This document shows positions 37,408 through 46,719 of a stretch of 64,000 nucleotides of DNA, one piece after another. Made by a program: the position numbers and the translations under genes. The DNA is from Hyphomicrobiales bacterium. GTDB lineage: Bacteria; Pseudomonadota; Alphaproteobacteria; Rhizobiales; Rhizobiaceae. How positions within the stretch are numbered: position 1 is the first letter of the stretch; each line of letters begins with the position of its first letter. Location of the stretch: contig UBNV01000006.1 of assembly GCA_900466945.1 (NCBI GenBank), positions 558,001 through 622,000 on the forward strand, given 5' to 3'. Under the pieces are notes generated by a model. That model saw only the letters and a program-made list of their open reading frames with translations, did no database searches and was not told the origin of the DNA.

Positions 37408-38550
37408 TCAAATCCGTGCGAGTTGCGCCCTGTAGAGCGTCTCGAGTTCCCGCGCCATGGCGACTGCGGAAAAACGCGAATGGAAGGCATCGGGTACCGG
37501 CATGGTGCGCTTGGACCAATCGGGATCGGTGAGGGCCTTGGCCATTGTGGCGCCGAAGAGATCGGCGCGCCCGGGCTCGATCAGCGCCTCGCTGTCGCTG
37601 CCGAGGATTTCGGGAATGCCGCCGACCCGGGAGGCGATGATCGTCTTGCCGGCAGCAAGGGCTTCGAGCACGATGTAAGGCATGGCTTCTGCGCGCGACG
37701 GCACGACGACGATGTCGGAATGAGCGAAGGCCTGGGCAATCGGCATGGCCGGCCGGAAGTCGATCCGCCGCCCGAGACCCTTCTGCTCAACCATCCGGCG
37801 ATAGTTCTCGAGATCTGGCCCGTCTCCGATGATCAGGCCGCTCAAAGGGCGACCGACCAGCCGCTCTGCTTCGGCGAAGGCGTTGATGAAGACATCCGGA
37901 CCTTTGAGGTCGCGCAGCATGCCGATATAGGCGAAATCCACGCCCTCGGGCCGGACCGGAATGCGCGCGAAGTCCCGTTCGCTGATGCCGTTATAGACGC
38001 GGGTCGCCTCACAGCGCGGCTTGCCGATCTTGGCCTCGTAGGTGCGTCGCTCGTAGTCGCAGACGAAGGAGATCGATTCCGTCATGCGCTCGAGAATGCG
38101 CTCTGCGGCAAAGACCCCCTGGCCGGACAGTGACCTGCTCGAAAAATGCAGGCTGCCGCCATGGGGAGAGTAGAGGCGGGCGACGCGATACCTTCTGACC
38201 CGCAGCAGTGAGCCGATCAATCTTGCGATCACGCCGCCCTTGGCGCCATGACCGTGCAGGATGTCCGGCCGCAATTCCTTGATGAGTTTATAAGCTTCGG
38301 CAAGCGCCGCCATGTCCTTCAGCCCGACGGAGCGGCCGATCGGAAAGCGTGTGACGCCGAGCGAGAGGTAAGGCATGATCTGGTCGAACAGGCGGTCCTC
38401 ATGGGCGCCGCCGGTGGAGCTGTCGCAGAGGATGCCGACCTGATGGCCGGCGGCACTGTGCTGTTCGGCAAGATCGCGTACATGACGGAAGATCCCGCCA
38501 ATGGGCGATCGAAAACAATGGACGATGCGCAGGGGCGGGGCTTCTGCCAT
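37408..38550 (-). CDS. Glycosyltransferase family 4 protein
   Basis: 380 residues. GT-B fold: the N-terminal domain contains GGIFRHVRDLAEQHSAAGHQ, the C-terminal domain VVPSRAEAMPYIVLEALAAG and the following GGIPEILGSD, the GT1-type donor site. It adds a sugar to the growing lipid-linked repeat. It starts three bases after the stop of the export lipoprotein gene. Confidence 0.93.
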   Translation of the reverse strand: MAEAPPLRIVHCFRSPIGGIFRHVRDLAEQHSAAGHQVGILCDSSTGGAHEDRLFDQIMPYLSLGVTRFPIGRSVGLKDMAALAEAYKLIKELRPDILHGHGAKGGVIARLIGSLLRVRRYRVARLYSPHGGSLHFSSRSLSGQGVFAAERILERMTESISFVCDYERRTYEAKIGKPRCEATRVYNGISERDFARIPVRPEGVDFAYIGMLRDLKGPDVFINAFAEAERLVGRPLSGLIIGDGPDLENYRRMVEQKGLGRRIDFRPAMPIAQAFAHSDIVVVPSRAEAMPYIVLEALAAGKTIIASRVGGIPEILGSDSEALIEPGRADLFGATMAKALTDPDWSKRTMPVPDAFHSRFSAVAMARELETLYRAQLARI

Positions 38551-38553
38551 CGA

Positions 38554-39129
38554 TCAGAACAGCCGCTCGCGAACGTAGACGGTGTCTCCCGCGAGGATGG
38601 GATCCGTGATCGGCACGCGGCCCGTGATGATCTGCCCGTTGATCTTACGGGTTACGTCGACATCGCGCTGGTTCGCCCGGCTGTTGAAGCCGCCGGAGAC
38701 CGCAATCGCGTTGAGGATGGTCATGCCCGGCACATAGGCATATTGTCCCGGCTGCCCGACCTGGCCCATGAGGAAGATCGAACGGTAGCGGTCGACTTCG
38801 ATGGAAACGTCGGGATCGCGCAGGAAGCCCTGCTTGAGCTTCTGTGCCAACGCGCCCTCTAGCTGGGTGATGGTGGCACCACGCGCGGCGACCTGGCCGA
38901 CGAGAGGGAAGGCGATGTAGCCGGCCTGGTCGACCGTATAGGTGTTGGTGAGGCTCGGCTGTTCGAACACCGTGACACGCAGGCGGTCGCCGCTGTCCAG
39001 GCGATAGGGCTGAATGGTTGCCTCGTGAAAGACCTTAGGCGCAGGCTTGTAGCTCGCGCAGCCTGTCAGAGCGACTGACAGGAACGCGCTCGCGACCAGA
39101 ACCATCGCCTGTTTGCCGACCATAGCCAT
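38554..39129 (-). CDS. Polysaccharide export outer membrane lipoprotein (Wza/ExoF-like)
   Basis: 191 residues. The lipobox is LTGC near residue 23. The Poly_export domain begins YRLDSGDRLRVTVFEQP and continues with a SLBB-like segment (GQVGQPGQYAYVPGMTILNA). It is short compared with Wza (about 360), with only one SLBB repeat, as in rhizobial ExoF. It forms the outer membrane exit for the polymer. Divergent from the co-polymerase gene. Confidence 0.92.
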   Translation of the reverse strand: MAMVGKQAMVLVASAFLSVALTGCASYKPAPKVFHEATIQPYRLDSGDRLRVTVFEQPSLTNTYTVDQAGYIAFPLVGQVAARGATITQLEGALAQKLKQGFLRDPDVSIEVDRYRSIFLMGQVGQPGQYAYVPGMTILNAIAVSGGFNSRANQRDVDVTRKINGQIITGRVPITDPILAGDTVYVRERLF

Positions 39130-39314
39130 GCGCTGCTGCGCTCCCAGTGAATTCGCATCTTCGTTGGCCTGTTATCGAATGATTAGGGTTAATGCCGGGT
39201 AAACAGCAGGCGGCCGCAGCCTTGATCCAGACGACAAATGCGGATCAGGTGGGATTAACCCTTGAGTTACCATGATCCTTTACCTTCGCGGGCGAGATGT
39301 ACCGGGAGTCTGTA

Positions 39315-41516
39315 ATGTCGAGTGTGGACCGCGATCAACATGATGTCGATATCGACCTCGCCCAGCTCTTTCGCGCCGTCTGGCAGCGAAAGGGGAGGAT
39401 CCTTGCGGCCACGGCTCTCGTCGGCGTGCTCGCCTTCGTCGGCGCGAACGCGATTTCTCCGAGCTACAAGAGCGACGCCAAGCTGCTGATCGAATCGCGC
39501 CAGCCGAATTTCTCGGCCTCCGGGACGGCATCGTCCACGGTCGAACCCATGCCCGACGAGCTGAACATCGCCAGCCAGGTTCAACTGCTCCAGTCGGTCG
39601 ATCTCATTAAGCAGGTCTCCCGTGATCTGAAGCTGCACGAAAGAGCAGAATTCGACCCGGATTCGAGCCCTTCGGCCATGACCGATTTTCTGGTCCTCTT
39701 CGGCCTGACGAAGAATCCGCTCGAACTGCCGCCGGAAGAACGGGTCATCAATGCCTTCAAGGAAAAGCTCAATGTCTACCAGGTCGACAAGTCGCGCGTG
39801 ATCGGCATCGAGTTCACCTCGAAGGATCCGAAGCTCGCGGCAGCAGTGCCGAACGCCATGATGGACGTCTACCGTTCACTGCAAAGCGGCGCCAAGCTCG
39901 ACAGCAATTCCGATGCCGTGCGCTGGCTGGAAACCGAGATCGCCAATCTGCGCGGCAAGGTGAGCGAGGCCGAGCAGAAGGTCGCCGAATATCGCTCCTC
40001 GGCCGGCCTGATGTCTCTCGGCTCCGACCAAAGCTCGTTCAGCGGCAAGCAGCTTTCCGACATTTCGACGGAGCTCGCGAGGGTCCGTGGTGAGCGGGCG
40101 AATGCGGAAGCGACGGCCGAGAACCTGCGGACCAGCATTGAGGCCGGCAAGTCCACCGATACGCTCGACGCGATCGCGCGCTCCGAATCGATCCAGCGCC
40201 TCAAGGCAACGGAATCGCAGATCCGGGGGCAGATTTCCGATCTCTCCACGCGCCTGCTCGAAGGTCACCCGCAGATGAAGGCGCTACGCGCCCAGCTCTC
40301 CGGCATCCGTGAACAGGTCCAGGCCGAATCGTTGCGTGTGGCCGCCAGCCTCGACAACGAGGCGGCTGTGGCCCGGGAACGCGAGACACAACTGCTTGCC
40401 CAGCTGAACACGCTGAAGGCTGATACTGCGCGGTCCGGTGAAGACGAAGTCGGCTTGAAGGCACTGGAACGCGAGGCGACCGCCCAGCGCCAGCTCCTGG
40501 AAACCTATCTCGCGCGCTACCGCGAAGCCTCCTCCCGCCTCGACAAGAATGCGAGCCCGGCCGATGCGCGGGTGATCTCCACCGCGATCGAGCCTCAGGA
40601 GCCGAGCTTCCCAAAGGTCCTGCCGATCACCATCGTCGCCATCTTGTCGACGCTGATCCTCTCGGCGGTGGCTGTCATGCTGGCCGAACTCTTCAGTGGC
40701 CGCGCCCTGCGTCCGACCGGCGCCGTAGCACCCGTCGTCGCGCGCCGCGAGGAAACGGATGGCGCAGAGCTTGTTGCCGCCGAAGCTCCGCAGACGCGGG
40801 CGCAGGACGAAACCCCTGCAAGCCTTCTGAACGTCGCGCCCGATGCGCAACTCGTCGAAGAGATGGAACAGGCGGTGGCTGCGGAACAGGACGCGGAGGC
40901 CACACCGCTTGCGCTAGCCGAGGAGCCGGATGAATTTTCGGTTGCATCCGTGGCCGACTATCTGGAGGAGCAGGGCGCACGGATCGCTTTTGCCATCTCG
41001 CCTTCGGGCGATGACGGCTCAATCGGAACTGTGGCGCTGGCCCGCGAGCTTGCCGATCGCGGCCACCGTACCGTGCTCGTCGACATGACCGGTTCTGCCT
41101 GTCCGAGCCGCATGATGGCCAACTGGAGAGACCTGCCGGGGGTTACCGATCTCCTCACAGGTGAGGCCGCCTTTGCCGATTGCATCCATTCGGACCACTC
41201 TTCCGCGGCCGATATCGTGCCTCAGGGGAATGCAGATATCCGCCAGGCCATGCGCGGCGCGGACAGGCTCTCGATGATCGTCGATGCTCTCGCGGACGTC
41301 TATGACATCGTGCTTGTAGAATGCGGCCCGGCGAATGCCGAGGGTGTCGCGCGGTTGAGCCGCAATGGCCATCACGAGATCATCCTCTCGGCGCCTGAAC
41401 CGCAGGCAGAAGAGCTGGCCGAGATCATGATCGCTTTCGAGGATGTCGGCTACAGGGATTTGGTCCTACTGTCTGTCAATAACCCGTCGGCGCGCCGCTC
41501 TCGCGACGCAGCCTGA
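39315..41516 (+). CDS. Wzz/ExoP-like polysaccharide co-polymerase with degenerate kinase domain
   Basis: 733 residues. Wzz domain at about 10-110 with a transmembrane helix near 33-50, long coiled coils at 190-400, a second helix near 440, and a C-terminal BY-kinase-like domain from about 545. That domain lacks a proper Walker A: SPSGDDGSIGTVALA has no GKS/T; the Walker A' is VLVDMTG and Walker B is VLVECGP. No C-terminal tyrosine cluster is present. It probably controls chain length without kinase activity. ATG 39315 has GGGAG upstream. Confidence 0.93.
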   Translation: MSSVDRDQHDVDIDLAQLFRAVWQRKGRILAATALVGVLAFVGANAISPSYKSDAKLLIESRQPNFSASGTASSTVEPMPDELNIASQVQLLQSVDLIKQVSRDLKLHERAEFDPDSSPSAMTDFLVLFGLTKNPLELPPEERVINAFKEKLNVYQVDKSRVIGIEFTSKDPKLAAAVPNAMMDVYRSLQSGAKLDSNSDAVRWLETEIANLRGKVSEAEQKVAEYRSSAGLMSLGSDQSSFSGKQLSDISTELARVRGERANAEATAENLRTSIEAGKSTDTLDAIARSESIQRLKATESQIRGQISDLSTRLLEGHPQMKALRAQLSGIREQVQAESLRVAASLDNEAAVARERETQLLAQLNTLKADTARSGEDEVGLKALEREATAQRQLLETYLARYREASSRLDKNASPADARVISTAIEPQEPSFPKVLPITIVAILSTLILSAVAVMLAELFSGRALRPTGAVAPVVARREETDGAELVAAEAPQTRAQDETPASLLNVAPDAQLVEEMEQAVAAEQDAEATPLALAEEPDEFSVASVADYLEEQGARIAFAISPSGDDGSIGTVALARELADRGHRTVLVDMTGSACPSRMMANWRDLPGVTDLLTGEAAFADCIHSDHSSAADIVPQGNADIRQAMRGADRLSMIVDALADVYDIVLVECGPANAEGVARLSRNGHHEIILSAPEPQAEELAEIMIAFEDVGYRDLVLLSVNNPSARRSRDAA

Positions 41517-41535
41517 TCACAAGCAAACGGCCTGT

Positions 41536-42801
41536 TCAGACGTCGGATTTCGCCGGCGGCTGCCCGCTCGTTCCCATTGCCCGCCATCTCTGGATCAGTG
41601 CATAGAGATGCGGATTTCCCTTGATCAGGGTTTTTGTTCGCGTCATGCCGCGATGGGTCATCGCCGCCAGCCGGCCAGCCGGCCGGATCGGCAGCAGGAT
41701 GTCATGATGCACTGTCTGGATATTGCACCACCGCCGCTTGTAGTCCTGTTCGCCGATACCGAAGTCGAAAACCGTAGCGCCCGTGAGTGCGCTGCGCTCG
41801 ATCACCAGCCAGAAGAGCAATTCTCCGGGGCTTGCATCAGGCAGCAGGCTGTCGTCGATCGAACCGAACTGGCAGATCACGTGATCGCCCTTGCGGGACA
41901 GGCCGGTGATCGCGGCAATCTTTCCCTCGTATTCGCCCTTAAGGCGGATCGCGTGAAGTTCGAGGGGCACGTCGCTGCCGCCCCTGTCATTCTCGAGCAG
42001 CATGCGGAAGAAGGCCTGGGTCTCTGCCGGCTGAAAGACGTTCGGCAATCCGACGGCCGCGAAACGGGCGGCTTTCTGCTGGAAGAAACATTCGAGCAGG
42101 GCCTGCTGTTCACTCAGTTGTGTGGGTCGGATGTGCTCGTAACCACCGGCGGCCTCCAGTTTGCGGATCTGGGCACGATACTTCTTGCGGCGGCTTTTGG
42201 CATTGAGCGGCGCAATGCTCTCTTCCATGGTGGCGCAAAGTGGCAGCTGGAACGACGGGTTCTGGTTCTGGACATGGGGCAGTGCGGCCAGCGGATGGCG
42301 TTCGCCCCGCCAGGCGAGCGGCACATGGGTCAGGCTGAGCAGGTCCGCGTGATCATGCAGGGCGTCTACAAACAGCATTTCCAGGTCATGCGGCGCGATC
42401 TCGGCGGCGACCTGCCGGAAGGTGGCGCTGAACAAGCCGCTGTTGAAATTCGTGAATGGCGATCCGACCAATTGTGCCCTGCGCAGCAGGAACTGTCGGT
42501 CGATTTCGAGCGGCAGCAGGAAGGCGGTTTGACTGTTGAGCCGGCCTTCGACAATGGCAAGCGGATGGCCATGGGTCTGCACCCAGGCCCGGCACCAGTC
42601 AAAGCTTTGGTGGAGAGAGTTCCACGGATCGGCTTCGAGCTCGCGCCAGCTGGTTTCCAGCGGCTTCATCTGGTGATGGACGTTAAGCGAAAGCCTGCCC
42701 ACCGGAGTATCGAGCCCAGCTCCGCCGTTCACGACGGCAAGGCCGTCTTCGGGCAGATCCTCGGCAACTGCCATTGCATCATGGCGCATCTGGGCTCGCA
42801 T
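41536..42801 (-). CDS. GNAT-type acyltransferase (BioF2/FemAB-like, CelD family)
   Basis: 421 residues. The C-terminal half has the GNAT-type core with LHAIRLKGEYEGKIAAITGL and VFDFGIGEQDYKRRW, seen in proteins that acylate polysaccharides. The N-terminal part carries WNSLHQSFDWCRAW. In a locus with the genes above, it may acetylate the polymer. Convergent with the co-polymerase gene with a 19-base gap. Confidence 0.87.
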   Translation of the reverse strand: MRAQMRHDAMAVAEDLPEDGLAVVNGGAGLDTPVGRLSLNVHHQMKPLETSWRELEADPWNSLHQSFDWCRAWVQTHGHPLAIVEGRLNSQTAFLLPLEIDRQFLLRRAQLVGSPFTNFNSGLFSATFRQVAAEIAPHDLEMLFVDALHDHADLLSLTHVPLAWRGERHPLAALPHVQNQNPSFQLPLCATMEESIAPLNAKSRRKKYRAQIRKLEAAGGYEHIRPTQLSEQQALLECFFQQKAARFAAVGLPNVFQPAETQAFFRMLLENDRGGSDVPLELHAIRLKGEYEGKIAAITGLSRKGDHVICQFGSIDDSLLPDASPGELLFWLVIERSALTGATVFDFGIGEQDYKRRWCNIQTVHHDILLPIRPAGRLAAMTHRGMTRTKTLIKGNPHLYALIQRWRAMGTSGQPPAKSDV

Positions 42802-42914
42802 GTCCCCATCCCGTCCGGTTTTAGAGATGCGCGGCAGCTTAGGCAGACACTGCGAACAAACGGTTATCGATCCGAAGCTTTAGGAAGTCGCCGCATGCGA
42901 GGGTTAAGGCCGGG

Positions 42915-43142
42915 TTAATCGAGGGGCTTCTTCTTGAGCGGTCCCGCCATCCATTTGATGACCAGCATTGCGGGGATCACCCAAAGCAGGCCGGTCAGAA
43001 GGAAGTAGAGAAGGTGCCCCCACCAGGGAGCCGTGGCGAGCGTCGCGGTGGCGATCGTCGTCGCGAGAAGGGCATAGATCGAAACGATCAAGATGATCAG
43101 GATCGTGCCGATGAAGGATCTCAGTTTCGGGCGCCTCGTCAT
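42915..43142 (-). CDS. DUF2842 family membrane protein
   Basis: 75 residues, two transmembrane helices (about 11-33 and 41-64) and a lysine-rich end. Matches the small DUF2842 family of alphaproteobacteria, often next to cytochrome oxidase assembly genes. Divergent from ctaA. Function unknown. Confidence 0.86.
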   Translation of the reverse strand: MTRRPKLRSFIGTILIILIVSIYALLATTIATATLATAPWWGHLLYFLLTGLLWVIPAMLVIKWMAGPLKKKPLD

Positions 43143-43257
43143 GCCTCATTCCTGTTCGACATCGCGCACTCTGTGACGCGACCGCTTGCCGCAAACCGGC
43201 GGGCTTGTTTTGCACGGCTGACTGATGCAAATCAACGGTCGAAAAGAGGATTGACGA

Positions 43258-44361
43258 ATGAGTGCTGTATTGACCGGACCCGAGTTGCAGGTGCGCAAGG
43301 AAATCGCCCGCGTGGATTCTGACCGCAAGGCGATCCGCATCTGGCTCGGCGTGGTGATCCTTGCCTTGTTCTGTCTCGTGCTCGTCGGCGGCGCGACGCG
43401 CCTCACCGATTCCGGGCTGTCGATCACCCAGTGGAAGCCGATTCATGGCGTCATTCCGCCCTTGACGGTTGCGGAGTGGGAAGAAGAACTCGAGCTCTAT
43501 CGTCAGATCCCGGAATATCAGCAGATCAACAAGGGCATGAGCCTGGACGAGTTCAAGTTCATCTTCTGGTGGGAATGGGCGCATCGTCTGCTGGCCCGCA
43601 TGATCGGGCTGATCTTCGCACTGCCGCTCGCCTACTTCTGGATCCGCGGCAAAGTCGAGCCAGGCATTCGCGCACCGCTGGTGGGCCTTCTGGCACTGGG
43701 TGGTCTGCAGGGCTTTATCGGCTGGTGGATGGTCTCCTCGGGCCTCAGCGAGCGCGTCGATGTCAGCCAGTATCGTCTGGCCGTGCATCTGATGATGGCC
43801 TGTTTCATCTTTGCAAGCTGTGTCTGGATTTTCCGCAGCCTCAGTGCACACAGCAACGACATCGCACCAACCGGCAACAGCCGTCTTTTCGCGGCTGTAC
43901 TGCTTGTGATGACATTCGTGCAGATCTATCTCGGCGCGCTCGTGGCAGGCCTCGACGCCGGTTACAGCTACAACACCTGGCCGCTGATGGACGGTGCCTG
44001 GGTGCCGCAGGGCCTCTTCGCCCAGTCGCCCGCGTGGATCAATATCTTCGAGAACCCGAAGACGGTGCAGTATATCCACCGCATTGGCGCCTATTTGCTA
44101 TTGGCGGCCGCGCTCGTCCACATGATCCAGTCTCTGCGGGCCGCACCGGGAACGACCCATGCCCGTCGCAGCGTGGTCTTCTTCGCCTTGATCAGCCTCC
44201 AAGCCGTGATCGGCATCGTCACGCTCGTCACGCAGGTTCCGCTGCATGCCGGCGTCACGCATCAGGGCATGGCGCTGGTGGTGCTGGCCTTCGCGGTCGC
44301 CCATCTGCGTGGCTTCTATGGCGAGCGACCGAAGCCGGTGCTGGTCGAGATCCGCGATTGA
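43258..44361 (+). CDS. ctaA: Heme A synthase
   Basis: 367 residues, eight transmembrane helices. Converts heme O to heme A for cytochrome c oxidase. Conserved EWAHRLLARMIGL, RLAVHLMMA and VQYIHRIGAYLLL carry the heme-ligand histidines; GGATRLTDSGLSITQWKPI is a family signature. ATG 43258 has AAGAGGA upstream. Its stop is one base from the end of the convergent dioxygenase gene. Confidence 0.96.
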   Translation: MSAVLTGPELQVRKEIARVDSDRKAIRIWLGVVILALFCLVLVGGATRLTDSGLSITQWKPIHGVIPPLTVAEWEEELELYRQIPEYQQINKGMSLDEFKFIFWWEWAHRLLARMIGLIFALPLAYFWIRGKVEPGIRAPLVGLLALGGLQGFIGWWMVSSGLSERVDVSQYRLAVHLMMACFIFASCVWIFRSLSAHSNDIAPTGNSRLFAAVLLVMTFVQIYLGALVAGLDAGYSYNTWPLMDGAWVPQGLFAQSPAWINIFENPKTVQYIHRIGAYLLLAAALVHMIQSLRAAPGTTHARRSVVFFALISLQAVIGIVTLVTQVPLHAGVTHQGMALVVLAFAVAHLRGFYGERPKPVLVEIRD

Positions 44362-44362
44362 T

Positions 44363-45187
44363 TTAGCCGAAGCGATAGGCGGAATAGGGTTTTCCGAGGA
44401 ATTCACCGCGGAAGATCTGACGCCCGGCATCCGACCCTGCCGCACCTGCCGCCACGAAGAGCGGCACGAGGTGATCGTGGTCGGGCACGTGGCAGGCGAT
44501 CGCGTCCGGATTCTGGTCCCACATCGAAAGCAGTTCTGCTCGCCGGTCGCTGTCTGGGTTTGCGACAACCTTGGTCAGCCAGTCGTCGAAGCGGATCGCC
44601 TGCTGAACGTGATTGGGCTCTGCCTGCCGGAACATGCGCATGTTGTGATAACTCATGCCCGACGCGATGATCAGCACGTCTTCGTCGCGCAATGGTGCGA
44701 GCGCTCGGCCGATTTCAACATGGCTTTCGACATCCAGTGTGTTCTTCAGCGAGATCATCGTGATCGGCACATCCGCATCCGGATAGACCAGCATGAAGGG
44801 AATGAAGACCCCGTGGTCGAAACTACGCTTGTCGTCCTCCGCGCTGTCGATGCCAGCATTGGCAAGCAGCGCTCTCGCCCTTGTAGCAAGCTTCGGCGAT
44901 CCCGGGGCAGGGTAGGATAGTTCGTAGGTGTGAGGCGGGAAATTGTAGTAGTCAAAGAGCATGCCAGGCTTCGATGCCGTGCTCACCGTTGGAACCGGTT
45001 CCTTTTCCCAATGACCGGAGACGACGAGCACGGCCCTCGGCCGCCGCCCGATCTCGGCATCGAGCCCTTGCAGAAAGGCACGCAGGTCATCCCAAGGGGC
45101 CTTGCCCTCGGCATCCCTGGGGAAATCCATGAACGGCCAGGGGCCGCCACCATGCGGAATGAAGTAGACGGGGAAACGCTTGCTCAT
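44363..45187 (-). CDS. Class III extradiol ring-cleavage dioxygenase (YgiD/DODA-like)
   Basis: 274 residues. LigB-like fold: YFIPHGGGPWPFMD near the start, VVSGHWE, and SFDHGVFIPFMLVYP carry the metal-site histidines; ASGMSYHNMRMF and PDHDHLVPLF follow. The closest characterised relative is E. coli YgiD, 4,5-DOPA extradiol dioxygenase. Substrate here unknown. No gene for further aromatic breakdown is next to it. Confidence 0.9.
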   Translation of the reverse strand: MSKRFPVYFIPHGGGPWPFMDFPRDAEGKAPWDDLRAFLQGLDAEIGRRPRAVLVVSGHWEKEPVPTVSTASKPGMLFDYYNFPPHTYELSYPAPGSPKLATRARALLANAGIDSAEDDKRSFDHGVFIPFMLVYPDADVPITMISLKNTLDVESHVEIGRALAPLRDEDVLIIASGMSYHNMRMFRQAEPNHVQQAIRFDDWLTKVVANPDSDRRAELLSMWDQNPDAIACHVPDHDHLVPLFVAAGAAGSDAGRQIFRGEFLGKPYSAYRFG

Positions 45188-45300
45188 GACGACACCTCAC
45201 TTTGTAGGTGAAGCTATCACCAAGGGTCGTCCCGCATAACGGTGGCAATCAACGACGATTCGTTCGGCAATTGTGAACGACCAGCTAGCGTGGTGGATCG

Positions 45301-45690
45301 TCACTCCGGTGCGTGGCAAACCGCTTCGATGTTGTGCCCATCAAAGTCCAGGACGAAAGCGGCATAGTAGTTCGGGTGGTAGTGAGCGCGGATGCCCGGC
45401 GGGCCGTTGTCGGTTCCGCCAGCAGCAATTGCTGCAGCGTAGAAGGCATCCACAGCGGCGCGGCTTTCCGCCGCGAAAGCGATATGCAGCGAGCCCTTGG
45501 TTTGTCCGCCCGTACCGATCCAGAACAAGGGCTTGCCGCCCACACCGTAGCCGGCACCTTCATAGGTGCCGCCGGTTTCGGCAGCCGTCAAAGCCATCAC
45601 ACAGGATGCGCCGATGGTCGGCATCACCGAGTCGTAGAAGGCTTTTGCATTTGTATAATCCGCAACGGAAAGTCCGATGTGATCGAGCAT
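45301..45690 (-). CDS. VOC (glyoxalase-fold) family protein
   Basis: 129 residues. One VOC module: MLDHIGLSVADYTNAKAFYD at the start and YYAAFVLDFDGHNIEAVCH at the end, with paired metal-site His/Glu. Substrate unknown. ATG 45690 is chosen by the GGGAGGAG just upstream; a longer open frame has no similarity. Follows argC on the same strand by 28 bases. Confidence 0.87.
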   Translation of the reverse strand: MLDHIGLSVADYTNAKAFYDSVMPTIGASCVMALTAAETGGTYEGAGYGVGGKPLFWIGTGGQTKGSLHIAFAAESRAAVDAFYAAAIAAGGTDNGPPGIRAHYHPNYYAAFVLDFDGHNIEAVCHAPE

Positions 45691-45718
45691 GCGCTCCTCC
45701 CGCCCGATGTGCTGCAAC

Positions 45719-46651
45719 TTACGCCGACAGCATCAGGTCCATGTTCTGAACGGCTGCTCCCGAGGCGCCCTTGCCGAGATTGTCGAGCAGCGCGACGAGA
45801 TTGACATGCGCACCGCCGGCCGTGCCGAAGACGAAGAGCTTCATCGTGTCCTGGCCCACCAGCTCTTCGGCATCGACGCGCGGTAGCTTGGCGCTATCCG
45901 CAAGCGGAACGACGCTGACGATGTCCTGTCCTGCATAATGAGCAACGAGTGCCGCATGGATGCTGTCCGCCGTCGTGCCGGCGGCGAGGTCTTCGAGGAA
46001 GAGCGGCACCTGCACGATCATGCCCTGGGCGAAGCGACCGACGGAGGGAGCAAACAGCGGCGCGCGGTCGAGCAGGCCATGGGTCTGCATTTCCGGCACG
46101 TGCTTGTGCTTGAGCGTCAGCCCGTAAAGGAAGTTGTTCGCGGCCAGATGCTCGGGATGACCAACATCCTCCATCTGCGCGATCATCTGCTTGCCGCCGC
46201 CGGTATAGCCCGAGACCGCATTGACCGAGACCGGATAGCCGTCGGGCAGGATGCCGGCCGCGCGCAGCGGCCGGATGAGGCCGATCGCACCCGTCGGATA
46301 GCAGCCTGGATTAGAAACGTGGCGCGCGCCTCTAATCTTCGCCTTCTGGGCCTTGTCCATTTCGGCAAAGCCATAGGCCCAGTCGGGATGCACGCGAAAC
46401 GCCGTGGAGGCGTCGAGCAGGCGGACATTGTTGTTGGCGGCCGTCATTTCATAGGCCTGCTTCGACGCATCGTCGGGCAGGCAAAGAATCGCGATGTCGG
46501 CGCTGTTGAGCATGTCCTCGCGCATCTTCTCGTTCCGCCGCTCGGCTTCGGGGATAGACAAGAGCTCCAGATCACGGCGATCGGCCAGGCGCGTGCGGAT
46601 CTGCAGACCCGTTGTGCCATGTTCGCCGTCGATGAAGATCTTCGCTGCCAT
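45719..46651 (-). CDS. argC: N-acetyl-gamma-glutamyl-phosphate reductase
   Basis: 310 residues, the shorter type 2 form. Third step of arginine synthesis, reducing N-acetylglutamyl phosphate with NADPH. The catalytic Cys117 lies in [13 protein letters not shown], and [16 protein letters not shown] is the nucleotide-binding start. It is next to speB, transcribed the same way. Confidence 0.96.
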   Translation of the reverse strand: MAAKIFIDGEHGTTGLQIRTRLADRRDLELLSIPEAERRNEKMREDMLNSADIAILCLPDDASKQAYEMTAANNNVRLLDASTAFRVHPDWAYGFAEMDKAQKAKIRGARHVSNPGCYPTGAIGLIRPLRAAGILPDGYPVSVNAVSGYTGGGKQMIAQMEDVGHPEHLAANNFLYGLTLKHKHVPEMQTHGLLDRAPLFAPSVGRFAQGMIVQVPLFLEDLAAGTTADSIHAALVAHYAGQDIVSVVPLADSAKLPRVDAEELVGQDTMKLFVFGTAGGAHVNLVALLDNLGKGASGAAVQNMDLMLSA

Positions 46652-46719
46652 TTGTCTAGTCCCGTCAGAGGTTTGGATGAGAATGCGGAATCTGTTTGTG
46701 AGTGTGATGAATCAATATG

